DNA of 50,686 nucleotides from a virus: the IMG/VR virus record IMGVR_UViG_3300021401_000008, positions 1 through 50,686 of that record. One strand, 5' to 3'. Numbering within the stretch: the stretch's first letter is position 1; each line of letters begins with the position of its first letter. Made by a program: the position numbers and the translations under genes. Positions 21,705 to 29,156 of this stretch are shown here, piece by piece. The notes beneath the pieces were generated by a model, which was not told where the DNA came from, did no database searches, and saw nothing but the letters and a program-made list of their open reading frames with translations.

Positions 21705-21747
21705 CGCCACCCCGTAAGTCTGATTCTTTACCAGTTTCGTTGCTCAT
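21679..21747 (-). CDS. Possible 22-residue peptide
   Basis: An ATG at 21747 is in an ATGA overlap with the preceding gene and has GGAGGAG 3 bases before it. The frame gives MSNETGKESDLRGGDGLPEL and two more residues, then stops 26 bases inside the next gene. It may be a coupling leader peptide rather than a functional protein. The ribosome site and overlap are good, but peptides this short cannot be confirmed by sequence. Confidence 0.35.
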   Translation of the reverse strand: MSNETGKESDLRGGDGLPELRL

Positions 21748-22124
21748 TTCTCCTCCATCGCTTTGCGAATCGCGGCTGCCGCCGTGCTTAATGCGGCTCG
21801 AATGTGCCGAGGATAATTTACTCGGTCGCCATTCCTGACCACTATCCGCGCCGCTTCCTCCATCCCGGCACTTCGACCAGCATCGTTGCCATCCTTGAAT
21901 CCCAATTCGTAAGTGCCTATCTGCGAGTCGAGGCCGGAGACGAGCGGTTCGAGTTCGTCGGCGCAACGAGATTGCTCTAAGCGGACGCATTTCAGCATGT
22001 CGGCCACATCTTTGAATCCATTTTCTCGTGCCTGAGCCTCTACCTTCTTTACACCGTCCACGCGCTCGCGCCACTTTCCAGGCAGGCCGACCAACTCCGC
22101 TAGTCGCTCAGTGAGAGGAGTCAT
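21744..22124 (-). CDS. Hypothetical protein, 126 residues
   Basis: The ATG at 22124 is in an ATGA overlap and has GAGG 7 bases upstream. The protein begins MTPLTERLAELVGLPGKWRE and is helical and mixed in charge. It ends with an Ala-rich helix (ALSTAAAAIRKAMEEK). Part of the middle (MEEAARIVVRNGD) resembles helices in phage proteins with 'AA.I.e..' patterns, but I assign no family. Confidence 0.68.
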   Translation of the reverse strand: MTPLTERLAELVGLPGKWRERVDGVKKVEAQARENGFKDVADMLKCVRLEQSRCADELEPLVSGLDSQIGTYELGFKDGNDAGRSAGMEEAARIVVRNGDRVNYPRHIRAALSTAAAAIRKAMEEK

Positions 22125-22318
22125 GGAGTTTCCTCTTGAAACTGGTTTACCGCTTCCAGCAGAATTGCCCCGCCCAAAGTAAGAACAATCCATGCTACGT
22201 TGTATGGCCAATGCAAAGTCACGGTCCCTCCGTTCAACTGCGAGCCAACCGCACTCAAATAGCAAACGCCTACAAAAGCGAATGGTGGATTCAGCTCAAT
22301 TTGTGATAAACGCCTCAT
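22121..22318 (-). CDS. Small membrane protein, 65 residues
   Basis: The ATG at 22318 has GGAG 8 bases upstream. There are two hydrophobic segments: FAFVGVCYLSAVG (about 13-25) and NVAWIVLTLGGAILLEAV (about 43-60), so it is probably a two-span inner-membrane protein. It begins MRRLSQIELNPP. It is coupled by an ATGA overlap to the 126-residue gene. Together with the lipoprotein-like gene upstream it adds envelope proteins to an early cluster, which can point to superinfection exclusion; that is a guess. Confidence 0.66.
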   Translation of the reverse strand: MRRLSQIELNPPFAFVGVCYLSAVGSQLNGGTVTLHWPYNVAWIVLTLGGAILLEAVNQFQEETP

Positions 22319-22347
22319 CGCTTGCGCTCCACCACTCTTTCTGAACC

Positions 22348-22611
22348 CTAACGATCTACCGGAATATACAACACGCCACACGTATCGCAGGAAATTGCCC
22401 GTGTCGCGCTGGCTATAGGCCCATTGGAAACGAAGTCTCGATTGAGCCAGAATGCATCGGAGTCGGATGGCTGACAATGCCCGAAAGGACATTTGTCCAT
22501 GGAGCCACAAAGATTAGAAGCCTTCGGAACAGACTTCTGTGAATTTTGCCCCATACATCCTGTCAATGAAAGTATTGAAGTAAATAGCCTAAAAAACCCT
22601 GCCCTAGTCAT
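22348..22611 (-). CDS. Putative lipoprotein, 87 residues
   Basis: The N-terminus MTRAGFFRLFTSILSLTGC fits a lipoprotein signal: a basic start, a short hydrophobic stretch and a lipobox LTGC (16-19) with the lipidated Cys at 19. The mature part is short and has further Cys residues (CGSMDKCPFGHC and CDTCG). The ATG overlaps the stop of the previous gene by four bases. Phage lipoproteins often protect against superinfection at the envelope. No direct evidence of function is available. Confidence 0.6.
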   Translation of the reverse strand: MTRAGFFRLFTSILSLTGCMGQNSQKSVPKASNLCGSMDKCPFGHCQPSDSDAFWLNRDFVSNGPIASATRAISCDTCGVLYIPVDR

Positions 22612-22883
22612 CTGATGCTCCTCTCTTTCGTTCTATTAACTACCCTTCCGGCAAACTGACCACCCATCGTCGACATCCAAAAAGGATCCATCTGCATGTA
22701 ATCAAAGACATCCAACTCTTGCTGCTGAGACTTGGATCTGAATCTCCATGGCTCGTCCCAGATCGTTGACTCCGCCCAGACCTCTACTGGCTTTTTGAAA
22801 CTGGCCAACTGACTCTTGACCTTCTCCATTAATTGTACAACTTCTTTTGGTGGAGCTGATCTTTTTCTAGGTTTCTTTTTCAC
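22608..22883 (-). CDS. Hypothetical protein, 91 residues
   Basis: The protein starts at GTG 22883 just after the previous stop. A very basic start (MKKKPRKRSAPPKE) is followed by a helix and an aromatic, Met-rich segment (FDYMQMDPFWMSTMGG). No family is recognised. The basic start suggests nucleic-acid contact. It ends with an ATGA overlap to the lipoprotein-like gene. Confidence 0.66.
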   Translation of the reverse strand: MKKKPRKRSAPPKEVVQLMEKVKSQLASFKKPVEVWAESTIWDEPWRFRSKSQQQELDVFDYMQMDPFWMSTMGGQFAGRVVNRTKERSIR

Positions 22884-22886
22884 AGC

Positions 22887-23249
22887 TCAGTCTGGGCACT
22901 TTCTGTTTTTCGTCTTTCGCATCTTGAGTGCTTGCTCCAATGCGTTTCTCAACTTGTCTGGTGGAGCGGATTCAATGTTCAGTTTGATCCACTCACAGAG
23001 AACAGCTGGAGCTGTTACGTCTTGTCCAACCAGCGTAAACATTGTATCGCCCCTCTTCATCGCTTTCTCGATGCACTGAGGCTCTGATTCCATTGCTTGA
23101 CGCTCCGTCACGTCATGCTCCTGCAACACCAAGGTGAAAGCTGATGCGAAATCCGCTCCGTCTGGATCACGTTTGACTCGTTCTCGCATTCCGACCATCA
23201 ACGCTTTCGCTTTTGATCCCAATGCTACTGCTAGTCCCGGTCCTGTCAT
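22887..23249 (-). CDS. Hypothetical protein, 120 residues
   Basis: The ATG at 23249 is in an ATGA overlap with the gene before it. The protein begins MTGPGLAVALGSKAKALMVG, has a HDVTERQAM helix and a C-terminal Lys/Arg tail (ALKMRKTKNRKCPD). No family is recognised. It follows the DnaB-like helicase and may be a replication accessory factor by position only. Confidence 0.68.
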   Translation of the reverse strand: MTGPGLAVALGSKAKALMVGMRERVKRDPDGADFASAFTLVLQEHDVTERQAMESEPQCIEKAMKRGDTMFTLVGQDVTAPAVLCEWIKLNIESAPPDKLRNALEQALKMRKTKNRKCPD

Positions 23250-23428
23250 TTCTTTTTCCTTTCTTTTAGTGGCCTCGCTCTTTTCCTTATCTCTACCCGA
23301 TCTTCTCTGAATGGTCGGACTCCATACATTATTCCCGCCCACTCTACTCCTTGCTTGACTAAGCCCTTCTCTTGTGATCTCCAAATCGTCAACTGATCGA
23401 ATGCATCTTTCTTGGAAGCAAAGACCAT
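23246..23428 (-). CDS. Hypothetical protein, 60 residues, start uncertain
   Basis: From an ATG at 23428 the frame gives MVFASKKDAFDQLTIWRSQE and a basic end (KRARPLKERKKK). The ATG has a poor ribosome site. The frame stays open upstream to about 23480 and reads CDRWNHWHVAKNAYTNSL, which looks like coding sequence, but no ATG, GTG or TTG exists there. A -1 shift from a short ATG frame at 23505 would join them. The end is firm, because of its ATGA overlap; the start is not. Confidence 0.55.
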   Translation of the reverse strand: MVFASKKDAFDQLTIWRSQEKGLVKQGVEWAGIMYGVRPFREDRVEIRKRARPLKERKKK

Positions 23429-23504
23429 TAGACTATTCGTATAGGCATTCTTTGCTACGTGCCAGTGATTCCAACGATCACAAATCTAATCGCATAACAG
23501 GTCA

Positions 23505-24875
23505 TCACTCTACATCCTCCTGTTTCGCCAGCTCGATCTTTTCCCGTGCCAATGTGGCTTCCCGGTCGTAGAACAGACTCTTCTCTTTGTTGGTAATTAT
23601 GTTCCCACCGACGAATTGTCTATCATACCTATGCGCGGCCACCCAAAGAAAAATTGAATCGTCTCCCCACTCACCCTGACCCAAGCTGAGAGCGAAACTT
23701 GCTTTTCTGATCTTGGAGATATCTTCCGCTACATACTTGCCTGAGATTATCTTCATCTCGTCTGCCTTCTTCGAGGTCTGGGATGCTGTCCAGCCGATTA
23801 ACTCATGTCTGGCTAACAGGGCCCGGAAGTCCCGATAGATATCTGCAAACTCCATCCGTCTTTCAGACTGCTTCTTCATCGGTCTGATCTCGTCATCGTA
23901 GTCGATCAAGATTACATCGGCTACGAAACCCCTTGATCGTTCCTGCTCGAATATGTTCTCGATGAATGGAACCGAACACTCACCACCCGTCGCTTCAACT
24001 ACCTTCAATTTTGATCTGGCGTATTTCTTGTACCGCTGGAATCTCGTTCTTGTTCGTTCTGGATTTTCGGTCAGCCTCGACATCGGTAGATTTGTGATCG
24101 CGGCGTCGAACCGGTCTTCTATATCTTCCTTCGGATCCTCTAGTGTAAAGTGCAGCACATTCATATGCTGGAGAACGTAGGCCAGTGCAAGCCATACGAA
24201 GAGCATCGTCTTGCCTCTCTTGTATGGCGCCAAAATCAAGCCCAGATGTTTCCTGGCTATGATCCTGATCATTCGATCCAGCGGGTCGATCAGTAGTGCT
24301 GGGAACCTCGTTCGGTGAGATTGGATTTCCCGTCTGGCCATTCTCTTCTCCAGCTCTTTGTCTGAGAAGATATTCGTCGGCCTGTCTGTGTTGAACTGCA
24401 CCTTCTCACTGGCCTCCCGGGCGATCCTCAGGAACTCATCCATGGAGAGTGATCCCGTCTCCAGATGGTTCTGCATATTATCGATCGCCCGGGCCAATTC
24501 CAATTCTGTCTTGTAGCTTTTTACTTTCTCCAACGCAGCATCTGGAGCAATCCTTTGGTGACCATTGTTGAGGAAGCTATCGCCATACTCAAGTAGTCTG
24601 GACTTGTTGGCATCTTTCCAGCCCGTCTTTTTAGCGTACTCAATAAGCTCAACTCTAAGCATACGACCCACAGGTTGCCGATAGCGATGATAAAAATCAA
24701 GCGCAAGACCAGCGACAGCCATGCGTTCATTTCCGGCTCCTTTGTCTAACCCTTTGAAATCTTCTCTCGTCAGCATATGACTGGCCGTCTTACAGAACTC
24801 CCGATCGTGGATCAGGAAGCTGAGTAAGGTATCGCAAAAATGTGGATCTTGTAAAAATGAGTCTTCCTTACTCAT
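23505..24875 (-). CDS. dnaB: DnaB-like replicative DNA helicase
   Basis: This 456-residue helicase has an N-terminal helical domain (about 1-165) and a RecA-like motor. Walker A is APYKRGKT (216-223, with Ala in place of the usual first Gly), TLEDP (244-248) follows, and Walker B is VILIDYDDEI (321-330). A TASQTSKKA segment matches the DnaB H4/sensor region. DnaB helicases unwind the fork and partner with primase, encoded at 18.8-19.8 kb. The ATG is in an ATGA overlap. The small gene upstream (24872-25156) or that at 25208-25732 could be its loader. Confidence 0.88.
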   Translation of the reverse strand: MSKEDSFLQDPHFCDTLLSFLIHDREFCKTASHMLTREDFKGLDKGAGNERMAVAGLALDFYHRYRQPVGRMLRVELIEYAKKTGWKDANKSRLLEYGDSFLNNGHQRIAPDAALEKVKSYKTELELARAIDNMQNHLETGSLSMDEFLRIAREASEKVQFNTDRPTNIFSDKELEKRMARREIQSHRTRFPALLIDPLDRMIRIIARKHLGLILAPYKRGKTMLFVWLALAYVLQHMNVLHFTLEDPKEDIEDRFDAAITNLPMSRLTENPERTRTRFQRYKKYARSKLKVVEATGGECSVPFIENIFEQERSRGFVADVILIDYDDEIRPMKKQSERRMEFADIYRDFRALLARHELIGWTASQTSKKADEMKIISGKYVAEDISKIRKASFALSLGQGEWGDDSIFLWVAAHRYDRQFVGGNIITNKEKSLFYDREATLAREKIELAKQEDVE

Positions 24876-25156
24876 ATAGCAACCGCCATCGCAATATGAT
24901 CTACACCATCATGTGTGCCTTCGTTTAGAGGCTTCAAGCAGAACCGACACAAGCCCTGACGCTCTGCTTCGTCAAGATACTTCAACAACACCTTCTCCCA
25001 TTCTCGTCTCTTCTCATATACTGACTGCTCGGCTTCTTCTATAATCCTATCACGAGTTTGTTCTGCTAATCGTAATTTTACTGCTGCTTGCTTTTGCAAG
25101 ATCCTAAGCTTTGTTAACTCAGCACTGTAAAATTTTGGTTTAGGCTCTTTTGCCAT
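24872..25156 (-). CDS. Hypothetical protein with CxxC knuckle, 94 residues
   Basis: Long helices (KLRILQKQAAVKLRLAEQTR and RDRIIEEAEQSVYEKRREWE) are followed by a C-terminal CRFCLKPL segment and THDGVDHIAM, giving a possible Cys2His2 metal site. I recognise no family. Its ATG has GGAG upstream (AAAGGAGCCATCGCGCA). It is coupled by ATGA to the helicase, so a loader or adaptor role is possible but unproven. Confidence 0.68.
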   Translation of the reverse strand: MAKEPKPKFYSAELTKLRILQKQAAVKLRLAEQTRDRIIEEAEQSVYEKRREWEKVLLKYLDEAERQGLCRFCLKPLNEGTHDGVDHIAMAVAI

Positions 25157-25207
25157 TGCGCGATGGCTCCTTTTTTATTCCCTGCGTGCTTAATAATACA
25201 AAAAGTT

Positions 25208-25732
25208 TCAAGAAACCCAAGGATTATTCCTGTACGGTCTGAGTCGTGCTGCTTTCTCGAACTCTTTCCTCAACTCTCGTTCCCTGTTCATTCTCTGCTG
25301 GTACTCTCTCACGGCATCTCTGGGACTCTCCCAATTCTCTTTCTGTCGGATGCCCTCACGATAATGATTCCACTGGGCTTGCTGTTTGATCGATTTCCAT
25401 TGACGGATATTCTCTCCGTCTGGGAACAGCTCCAGTACTTTCTGTTTCAAGATCTCTTCGCTCTTGTCTCCAACCAGTGTCGGTATCTTGACTCCAAACG
25501 CTCCCGTCGTGTAACGGGCGAATTTCTGTTTCCAAATCGGAACGATCGTCTTGAGGATAAATCGCAAGCTGACCTTGTAACGATCTTCCCATTGCTGGAG
25601 TCTGAGGCAGCGGATTTCGTCTTCCTCTTTCAGATTCCAGTAGTTCACACCAAACTCTTCCTTGACGATCTGCTCGACTCGTCCAGCTATCTGTCTCACC
25701 CGCCTATCAATTTTTCCTATCATAATATTCAT
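25208..25732 (-). CDS. Hypothetical protein, 174 residues, possible primosome factor
   Basis: The protein is helical, with several Trp and many charged residues; it begins MNIMIGKIDRRVRQIAGRVE and ends ARLRPYRNNPWVS. No family is recognised. It precedes the DnaB-like helicase in transcription order and follows an AT-rich gap that contains a palindrome. The start may be the ATG at 25732 or the one at 25723. A loader role is only suggested by position. Confidence 0.65.
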   Translation of the reverse strand: MNIMIGKIDRRVRQIAGRVEQIVKEEFGVNYWNLKEEDEIRCLRLQQWEDRYKVSLRFILKTIVPIWKQKFARYTTGAFGVKIPTLVGDKSEEILKQKVLELFPDGENIRQWKSIKQQAQWNHYREGIRQKENWESPRDAVREYQQRMNRERELRKEFEKAARLRPYRNNPWVS

Positions 25733-25738
25733 ATCAAT

Positions 25739-25763
25739 ATCACTATTATTACCCTATAGTGAT
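25739..25763. promoter_or_regulatory. Operator-like palindrome ATCACTAT-N9-ATAGTGAT
   Basis: Two perfect 8-base arms separated by nine bases lie in the 83-base AT-rich gap between the Xre-regulator cluster and the helicase cluster. The spacing and symmetry fit a dimeric repressor site. The Xre-type protein at 26417-26635 is the obvious candidate ligand. The minus strand of one arm also contains CACTATAGGG, the core of T7-type promoters. Confidence 0.5.
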
Positions 25764-25815
25764 TGTGTTGTATCATTTCCCAGTATGTTTCCCTTCTAAA
25801 GAAGAGGCGTCCAGC

Positions 25816-26100
25816 TCATCTCTTCACTCCTTCCACAAAGCGGATGCCCGTTCTTGGGCAAGTCGCGATGTAGTACCAAATTCCCCAAAGTTTTAGGAAA
25901 TCAACACATTCCTCTCTCTGTATCATTGCTATCTCAACACCACCTTTTGTAAAGGCTGATGGTGCCTTCTGTTCGTTCCAGAAATGTCGATAGACGTGGC
26001 CAAATTCCTGTGGTACCTCTCTGGCTCTCCCAAACTTCAAATCGTCAGCCAGTTTGATCAACTCGGCAGCCCCATCCCTTAGTTCTTGTTCTAGACTCAT
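25816..26100 (-). CDS. Hypothetical protein, 94 residues
   Basis: The protein begins MSLEQELRDGAAELIKLADD and has a compact aromatic segment (GHVYRHFWNEQKAPSAF) and a hydrophobic strand (FLKLWGIWYYIATC). An in-frame ATG at 26115 would overlap the gene before it; I prefer 26100. No family is recognised. It ends the regulator cluster, just before the palindrome gap. Confidence 0.65.
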   Translation of the reverse strand: MSLEQELRDGAAELIKLADDLKFGRAREVPQEFGHVYRHFWNEQKAPSAFTKGGVEIAMIQREECVDFLKLWGIWYYIATCPRTGIRFVEGVKR

Positions 26101-26102
26101 GA

Positions 26103-26420
26103 CTACCAATCCCATTGCACTTCTTCAAATTTCACACCTTCTGGTAAAGCACAACTCTCTAAGACTGGAATCACTTTCTCTTTGAAACAATCTGGACAAA
26201 CGTGAAGGACTAACTCAGTCCCACTACCACCTTCTGGATAGCTATTTCCTGTCTTCATGAAAATCCCAGTCTCAGCAATCTCAAATTGCTTTTTTCTCCA
26301 ATCTACATCTCTATCGCTTGACTGGGGATTAAAGGCTTCTCGTCTACAAAAAGAGCACTTGACGAAAATCTTTTCATCTGTCCTAGCAGGAATTATTACT
26401 TTCTTTAATTCTCTGGTCAT
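26103..26420 (-). CDS. Zinc-ribbon-type hypothetical protein, 105 residues
   Basis: The protein has a CSFCRREAF pair and, about 60 residues later, CPDCF, the usual two-pair layout of a zinc ribbon. It begins MTRELKKVIIPARTDEKIFV. The ATG at 26420 is in an ATGA overlap with the Xre-type gene. Proteins of this form are common in phages without known function. Confidence 0.68.
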   Translation of the reverse strand: MTRELKKVIIPARTDEKIFVKCSFCRREAFNPQSSDRDVDWRKKQFEIAETGIFMKTGNSYPEGGSGTELVLHVCPDCFKEKVIPVLESCALPEGVKFEEVQWDW

Positions 26421-26635
26421 CGTTCCTTCTTTCTCACCCGGAGTTCTGTAATCTCGTAGCCACACGCTTCGATATAGCGAAATAGCGTACTCACGTTCAT
26501 ATCTTTCGTATGGTTCAGGGCACGGGTCACGCTGGTACGTTTTATTCCCAGACGGGCAGCCAACTTTGTCTGACTGAGACCGGCCAGTTCCATGGTCTTC
26601 TCTATCCACTCGATCGATCTTTGTGATGGCGTCAC
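26417..26635 (-). CDS. Xre/Cro-type HTH transcriptional regulator
   Basis: This 72-residue protein is essentially one HTH domain: ELAGLSQTKLAARLGIKRTS (about 16-35), then VTRALNHTKDMNVSTLFRYI. This is a typical Xre/Cro pattern with recognition helix IKRTSVTRAL. It starts at a GTG in a GTGA overlap with the preceding gene. It probably controls early phage transcription; the palindrome at 25739-25763 is a candidate site. No long dimerisation domain is present. Confidence 0.85.
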   Translation of the reverse strand: MTPSQRSIEWIEKTMELAGLSQTKLAARLGIKRTSVTRALNHTKDMNVSTLFRYIEACGYEITELRVRKKER

Positions 26636-26922
26636 TGTCCGATCACTTTCTTCAAAGGATTTCCTTCTAAGTCGACTGGTTTCAAAAACAGCAACGCTCG
26701 AAGTCTATTCCTTCTACACATCGCACATTTGCAACGCTCAGTCCAAACGATCTGAAAGCTAATGTAATTGAAAAAATAAAAAGTCAACCAACGACTGTGT
26801 TTCTGTACCGTCCAAACAATATCAAACACAGGAATTATCTCAGACTCATAAGTTCCTTGTTCTAAATTCACTTCCGTGAACTTAGGCATCATAAGATGAG
26901 CCTTCATGAAATAGAACTTCAT
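26632..26922 (-). CDS. Hypothetical protein with Cys cluster, 96 residues
   Basis: The protein has a strand-rich aromatic middle (SRWLTFYFFNYISFQIVW) and a basic Cys motif CKCAMCRRNRLRAL near the end. It begins MKFYFMKAHLMMPKF. The family is unknown. ATGA (with the SF2 helicase) and GTGA overlaps fix both ends, placing it between helicase and regulator. Confidence 0.68.
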   Translation of the reverse strand: MKFYFMKAHLMMPKFTEVNLEQGTYESEIIPVFDIVWTVQKHSRWLTFYFFNYISFQIVWTERCKCAMCRRNRLRALLFLKPVDLEGNPLKKVIGQ

Positions 26923-28466
26923 CGTTCCAACTCCTTCTTCAACTTGGCCTCAGCCAACTCAAGGATCTTCTCTGCTCCCAGCTCGCTGGATACTTTGTAA
27001 ATTGGAACACCCAGTCTCTTCAGTGCTGATCGACGACTCATCGAGGCTTTCTCGAACTTGTTACCGATGTCTGAAATGTCTACGTAAATCAGCCCGTCCT
27101 TCCCATCGGCCAACCGTACCCCTCTCCCATATTTCTGAACGGCATCGTTCTTCGACTTCATCCCAGCGCCGTCTATGATGAGATCCAGTTTCTTGATGTT
27201 GATGCCCTTCTTAAAAACTACGTTGGTCAGAATGACCCGTAACTTCGACTCTTCCATTCTCCTCTGAGCCCTAACTCTGTCTGAAACATGGACCTCTCCG
27301 AAGACCAACTGATGTTTCACCCCGTCCAGACTGTCGCTCAGATCTTTCAAATGTTGTACCCGGTTCAATAATACAACAATGTGTTTGCCTTTCTCATAGG
27401 CAACTTTGATCATGTCGAGAATGAACTGATTTCTTTTCTTTCCCTCTACGATCACGTCTCTGTACAGCTCGGCGTACTGCGCCTTGTATCTTGCCCGTAC
27501 CCAAGCCCATCTAGGATTCCCTCTGATTGCTTCAGCCTTTATTTCCTGTTCCACCTGAACTGAGACGGCGACTCCTTTTGATAGGAAGCCTTCCTGCACT
27601 CCCTGCTCCAGTGGATACTTGAACACAACCGGTCCACAGAGATCGTATGCCCGATAGGCTACATTCTTTTTCTTTAGCTCAAGTGTGGCTGTGAGTCCGA
27701 AGATTACTGGGGGCCGAATGACTGCTATCGTCTGGAAGTTTCTTCGATTGAGAGCCAAATGCACTTCGTCAATGATGATTGCCTTTAGCGTTCTCGTCCA
27801 AGGCACATAACTCTGATCGAAACGATGTCTGTGGATTGTTTGAATCGTTGCTACAGTGACCCGCTTAGGGTTATAGACTGAATTCCCGATCTCCCCTATA
27901 TCCTCTTGCAGTACGGTGCGTAGCTCGTTTATCGCCTGCTTTAAGAGGGTTAACTCGTCAACTAGGAACAGTGCTGGCCCTTTCAGACACTTCAAATAGA
28001 TTCCCGTCGAAAAGGTCTTTCCCGTTCCCGTGGCATTGAGAATGAGTCCACCAGTAGCTGAGGCAGCTACCATCGCCTCGTAGCAGTCTTTCTGATAGCC
28101 TCGTATCTTGTCTTCTGTCTCTCCATGTACTCGCCACTCGATCTCAGGCCCACGTCGTTGATCGTCTACCTTGAACTTGACATCGAATTTCTTTTCCATC
28201 TCTTCCCGGAGAGCTAGGAATAAACCAGTCCCGATCCTACCACGCTGCATCAAATGAATATATCCATCCCACCCTTGTGGCTCGTCTTCGTCTGCTGTTC
28301 CTTTTCCTACTGCTGCCTGCCACTCGATGTAAGCCCTTCCTTGTGGAGAATATTCCCAGCCTGGCTTCCTGTACTTGAAAAATTCATAGAACTCATCAGA
28401 CAGACTCCCGTGACAATCCAGAGTCGCTTTTCTGTTCGTGAGTAAAACTAAAACGGTCCGAGCCAT
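26919..28466 (-). CDS. uvsW: SF2 DNA helicase (UvsW-like)
   Basis: This 515-residue SF2 helicase has an RGYQKD Q-motif-like segment (122-127), Walker A ATGTGKT (145-151), DEVH (233-236), GLTATL (motif III), a second domain with ILTNVVFKKGINI, and motif VI YGRGVRL. An N-terminal domain of about 110 residues precedes the motor, as in T4 UvsW. UvsW-type helicases remodel branched DNA in recombination-dependent replication and fork rescue. It is the first gene behind the promoter at 28535-28562, so it should be expressed early. Restriction-type SF2 helicases are the main alternative. Confidence 0.85.
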   Translation of the reverse strand: MARTVLVLLTNRKATLDCHGSLSDEFYEFFKYRKPGWEYSPQGRAYIEWQAAVGKGTADEDEPQGWDGYIHLMQRGRIGTGLFLALREEMEKKFDVKFKVDDQRRGPEIEWRVHGETEDKIRGYQKDCYEAMVAASATGGLILNATGTGKTFSTGIYLKCLKGPALFLVDELTLLKQAINELRTVLQEDIGEIGNSVYNPKRVTVATIQTIHRHRFDQSYVPWTRTLKAIIIDEVHLALNRRNFQTIAVIRPPVIFGLTATLELKKKNVAYRAYDLCGPVVFKYPLEQGVQEGFLSKGVAVSVQVEQEIKAEAIRGNPRWAWVRARYKAQYAELYRDVIVEGKKRNQFILDMIKVAYEKGKHIVVLLNRVQHLKDLSDSLDGVKHQLVFGEVHVSDRVRAQRRMEESKLRVILTNVVFKKGINIKKLDLIIDGAGMKSKNDAVQKYGRGVRLADGKDGLIYVDISDIGNKFEKASMSRRSALKRLGVPIYKVSSELGAEKILELAEAKLKKELER

Positions 28467-28534
28467 CTGCTTGGACCTTTCTATTCTGCTTCTTTTTAGG
28501 AGCGCGCGTTTGAGGCCCGAACGACCTCGAAGGT

Positions 28535-28562
28535 ATTATACAGAAAACTTTTCAAAAAGCAA
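28535..28562 (-). promoter_or_regulatory. Sigma-70-like promoter for the replication module
   Basis: On the minus strand TTGCTT (28562-28557), 16 bases, then a perfect TATAAT (28540-28535). It lies in the 106-base gap between the end of the late module and the SF2 helicase. Transcription should start near 28528, giving a leader of about 60 bases. The -35 matches consensus at the key TTG. No other gene lies in the gap. Confidence 0.72.
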
Positions 28563-28572
28563 GCGAAATCTT

Positions 28573-29154
28573 TTACGCTAGTGTTTTGGCAAAAGCATCT
28601 CCCATAGTCGGGAACTTGGAATCTGTGAGTGTCAATGGCACCCCAAGCGTAAACGAGAAAGAGTCTGACATCAACAATTGATCCATGAAAACTATCGGAC
28701 CCATCGTAAACTTCAAAAAGTCTGCCAATATTATCTGATCTACCATTCCCAAAGGCAGTCTAGCAGCTGGAGCATCTACAGAAACTGCATCAGATAAAAC
28801 AAGCCCTTCTGAAAAGGATAGTGCTAAATTGAAAGTCAGATAACGATACCAAGATATCAAAGATTCTGCTGGTGACGAAGTCGGAGCGACTGACATCGTT
28901 ATCGTACTTCCCGACAGTGTGTAGTCTATTCCCTGAATCTGTAGCAGCCTACTCCCGGTCCCCACCAGAAACAAAAGCAAACTCAAAGCTGGATTCGGTG
29001 CGTGAGCTAAAGTAAAAGTTACATTCGAGCCATTGATCGTGCCGGAAGGTACTTCTGCATCAGAAAACCTCTGACCAATATTTGGCCCAGCTCCTCCATT
29101 CGTCTCTGGAAGAATCCCTTGCACCTGTCTCGTTAAGTCTATCTTCTGTCCCAT
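28573..29154 (-). CDS. Tail/spike accessory protein with duplicated beta domain
   Basis: This 193-residue protein contains AEVPSGTINGSNVTFTLAHA (about 34-53) followed by a GIDYTLSGSTITM strand block, a domain that also ends the neighbouring tail spike. The second half has repeated hydrophobic/Asp segments (LVLSDAVSVDAP, IILADFLKF, QLLMSDSFSF), typical of phage tail appendage proteins. It follows the spike at 2 bases and is probably part of the same structure. It is the last late gene in the window. Confidence 0.72.
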   Translation of the reverse strand: MGQKIDLTRQVQGILPETNGGAGPNIGQRFSDAEVPSGTINGSNVTFTLAHAPNPALSLLLFLVGTGSRLLQIQGIDYTLSGSTITMSVAPTSSPAESLISWYRYLTFNLALSFSEGLVLSDAVSVDAPAARLPLGMVDQIILADFLKFTMGPIVFMDQLLMSDSFSFTLGVPLTLTDSKFPTMGDAFAKTLA

Positions 29155-29156
29155 AC

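Noticed and set aside
25163-25759. 198-residue open frame on the plus strand
   Set aside because: It lies opposite 25208-25732, which has better codon and residue pattern and fits the all-minus operon. The plus-strand protein has no recognisable motif and no ribosome site.
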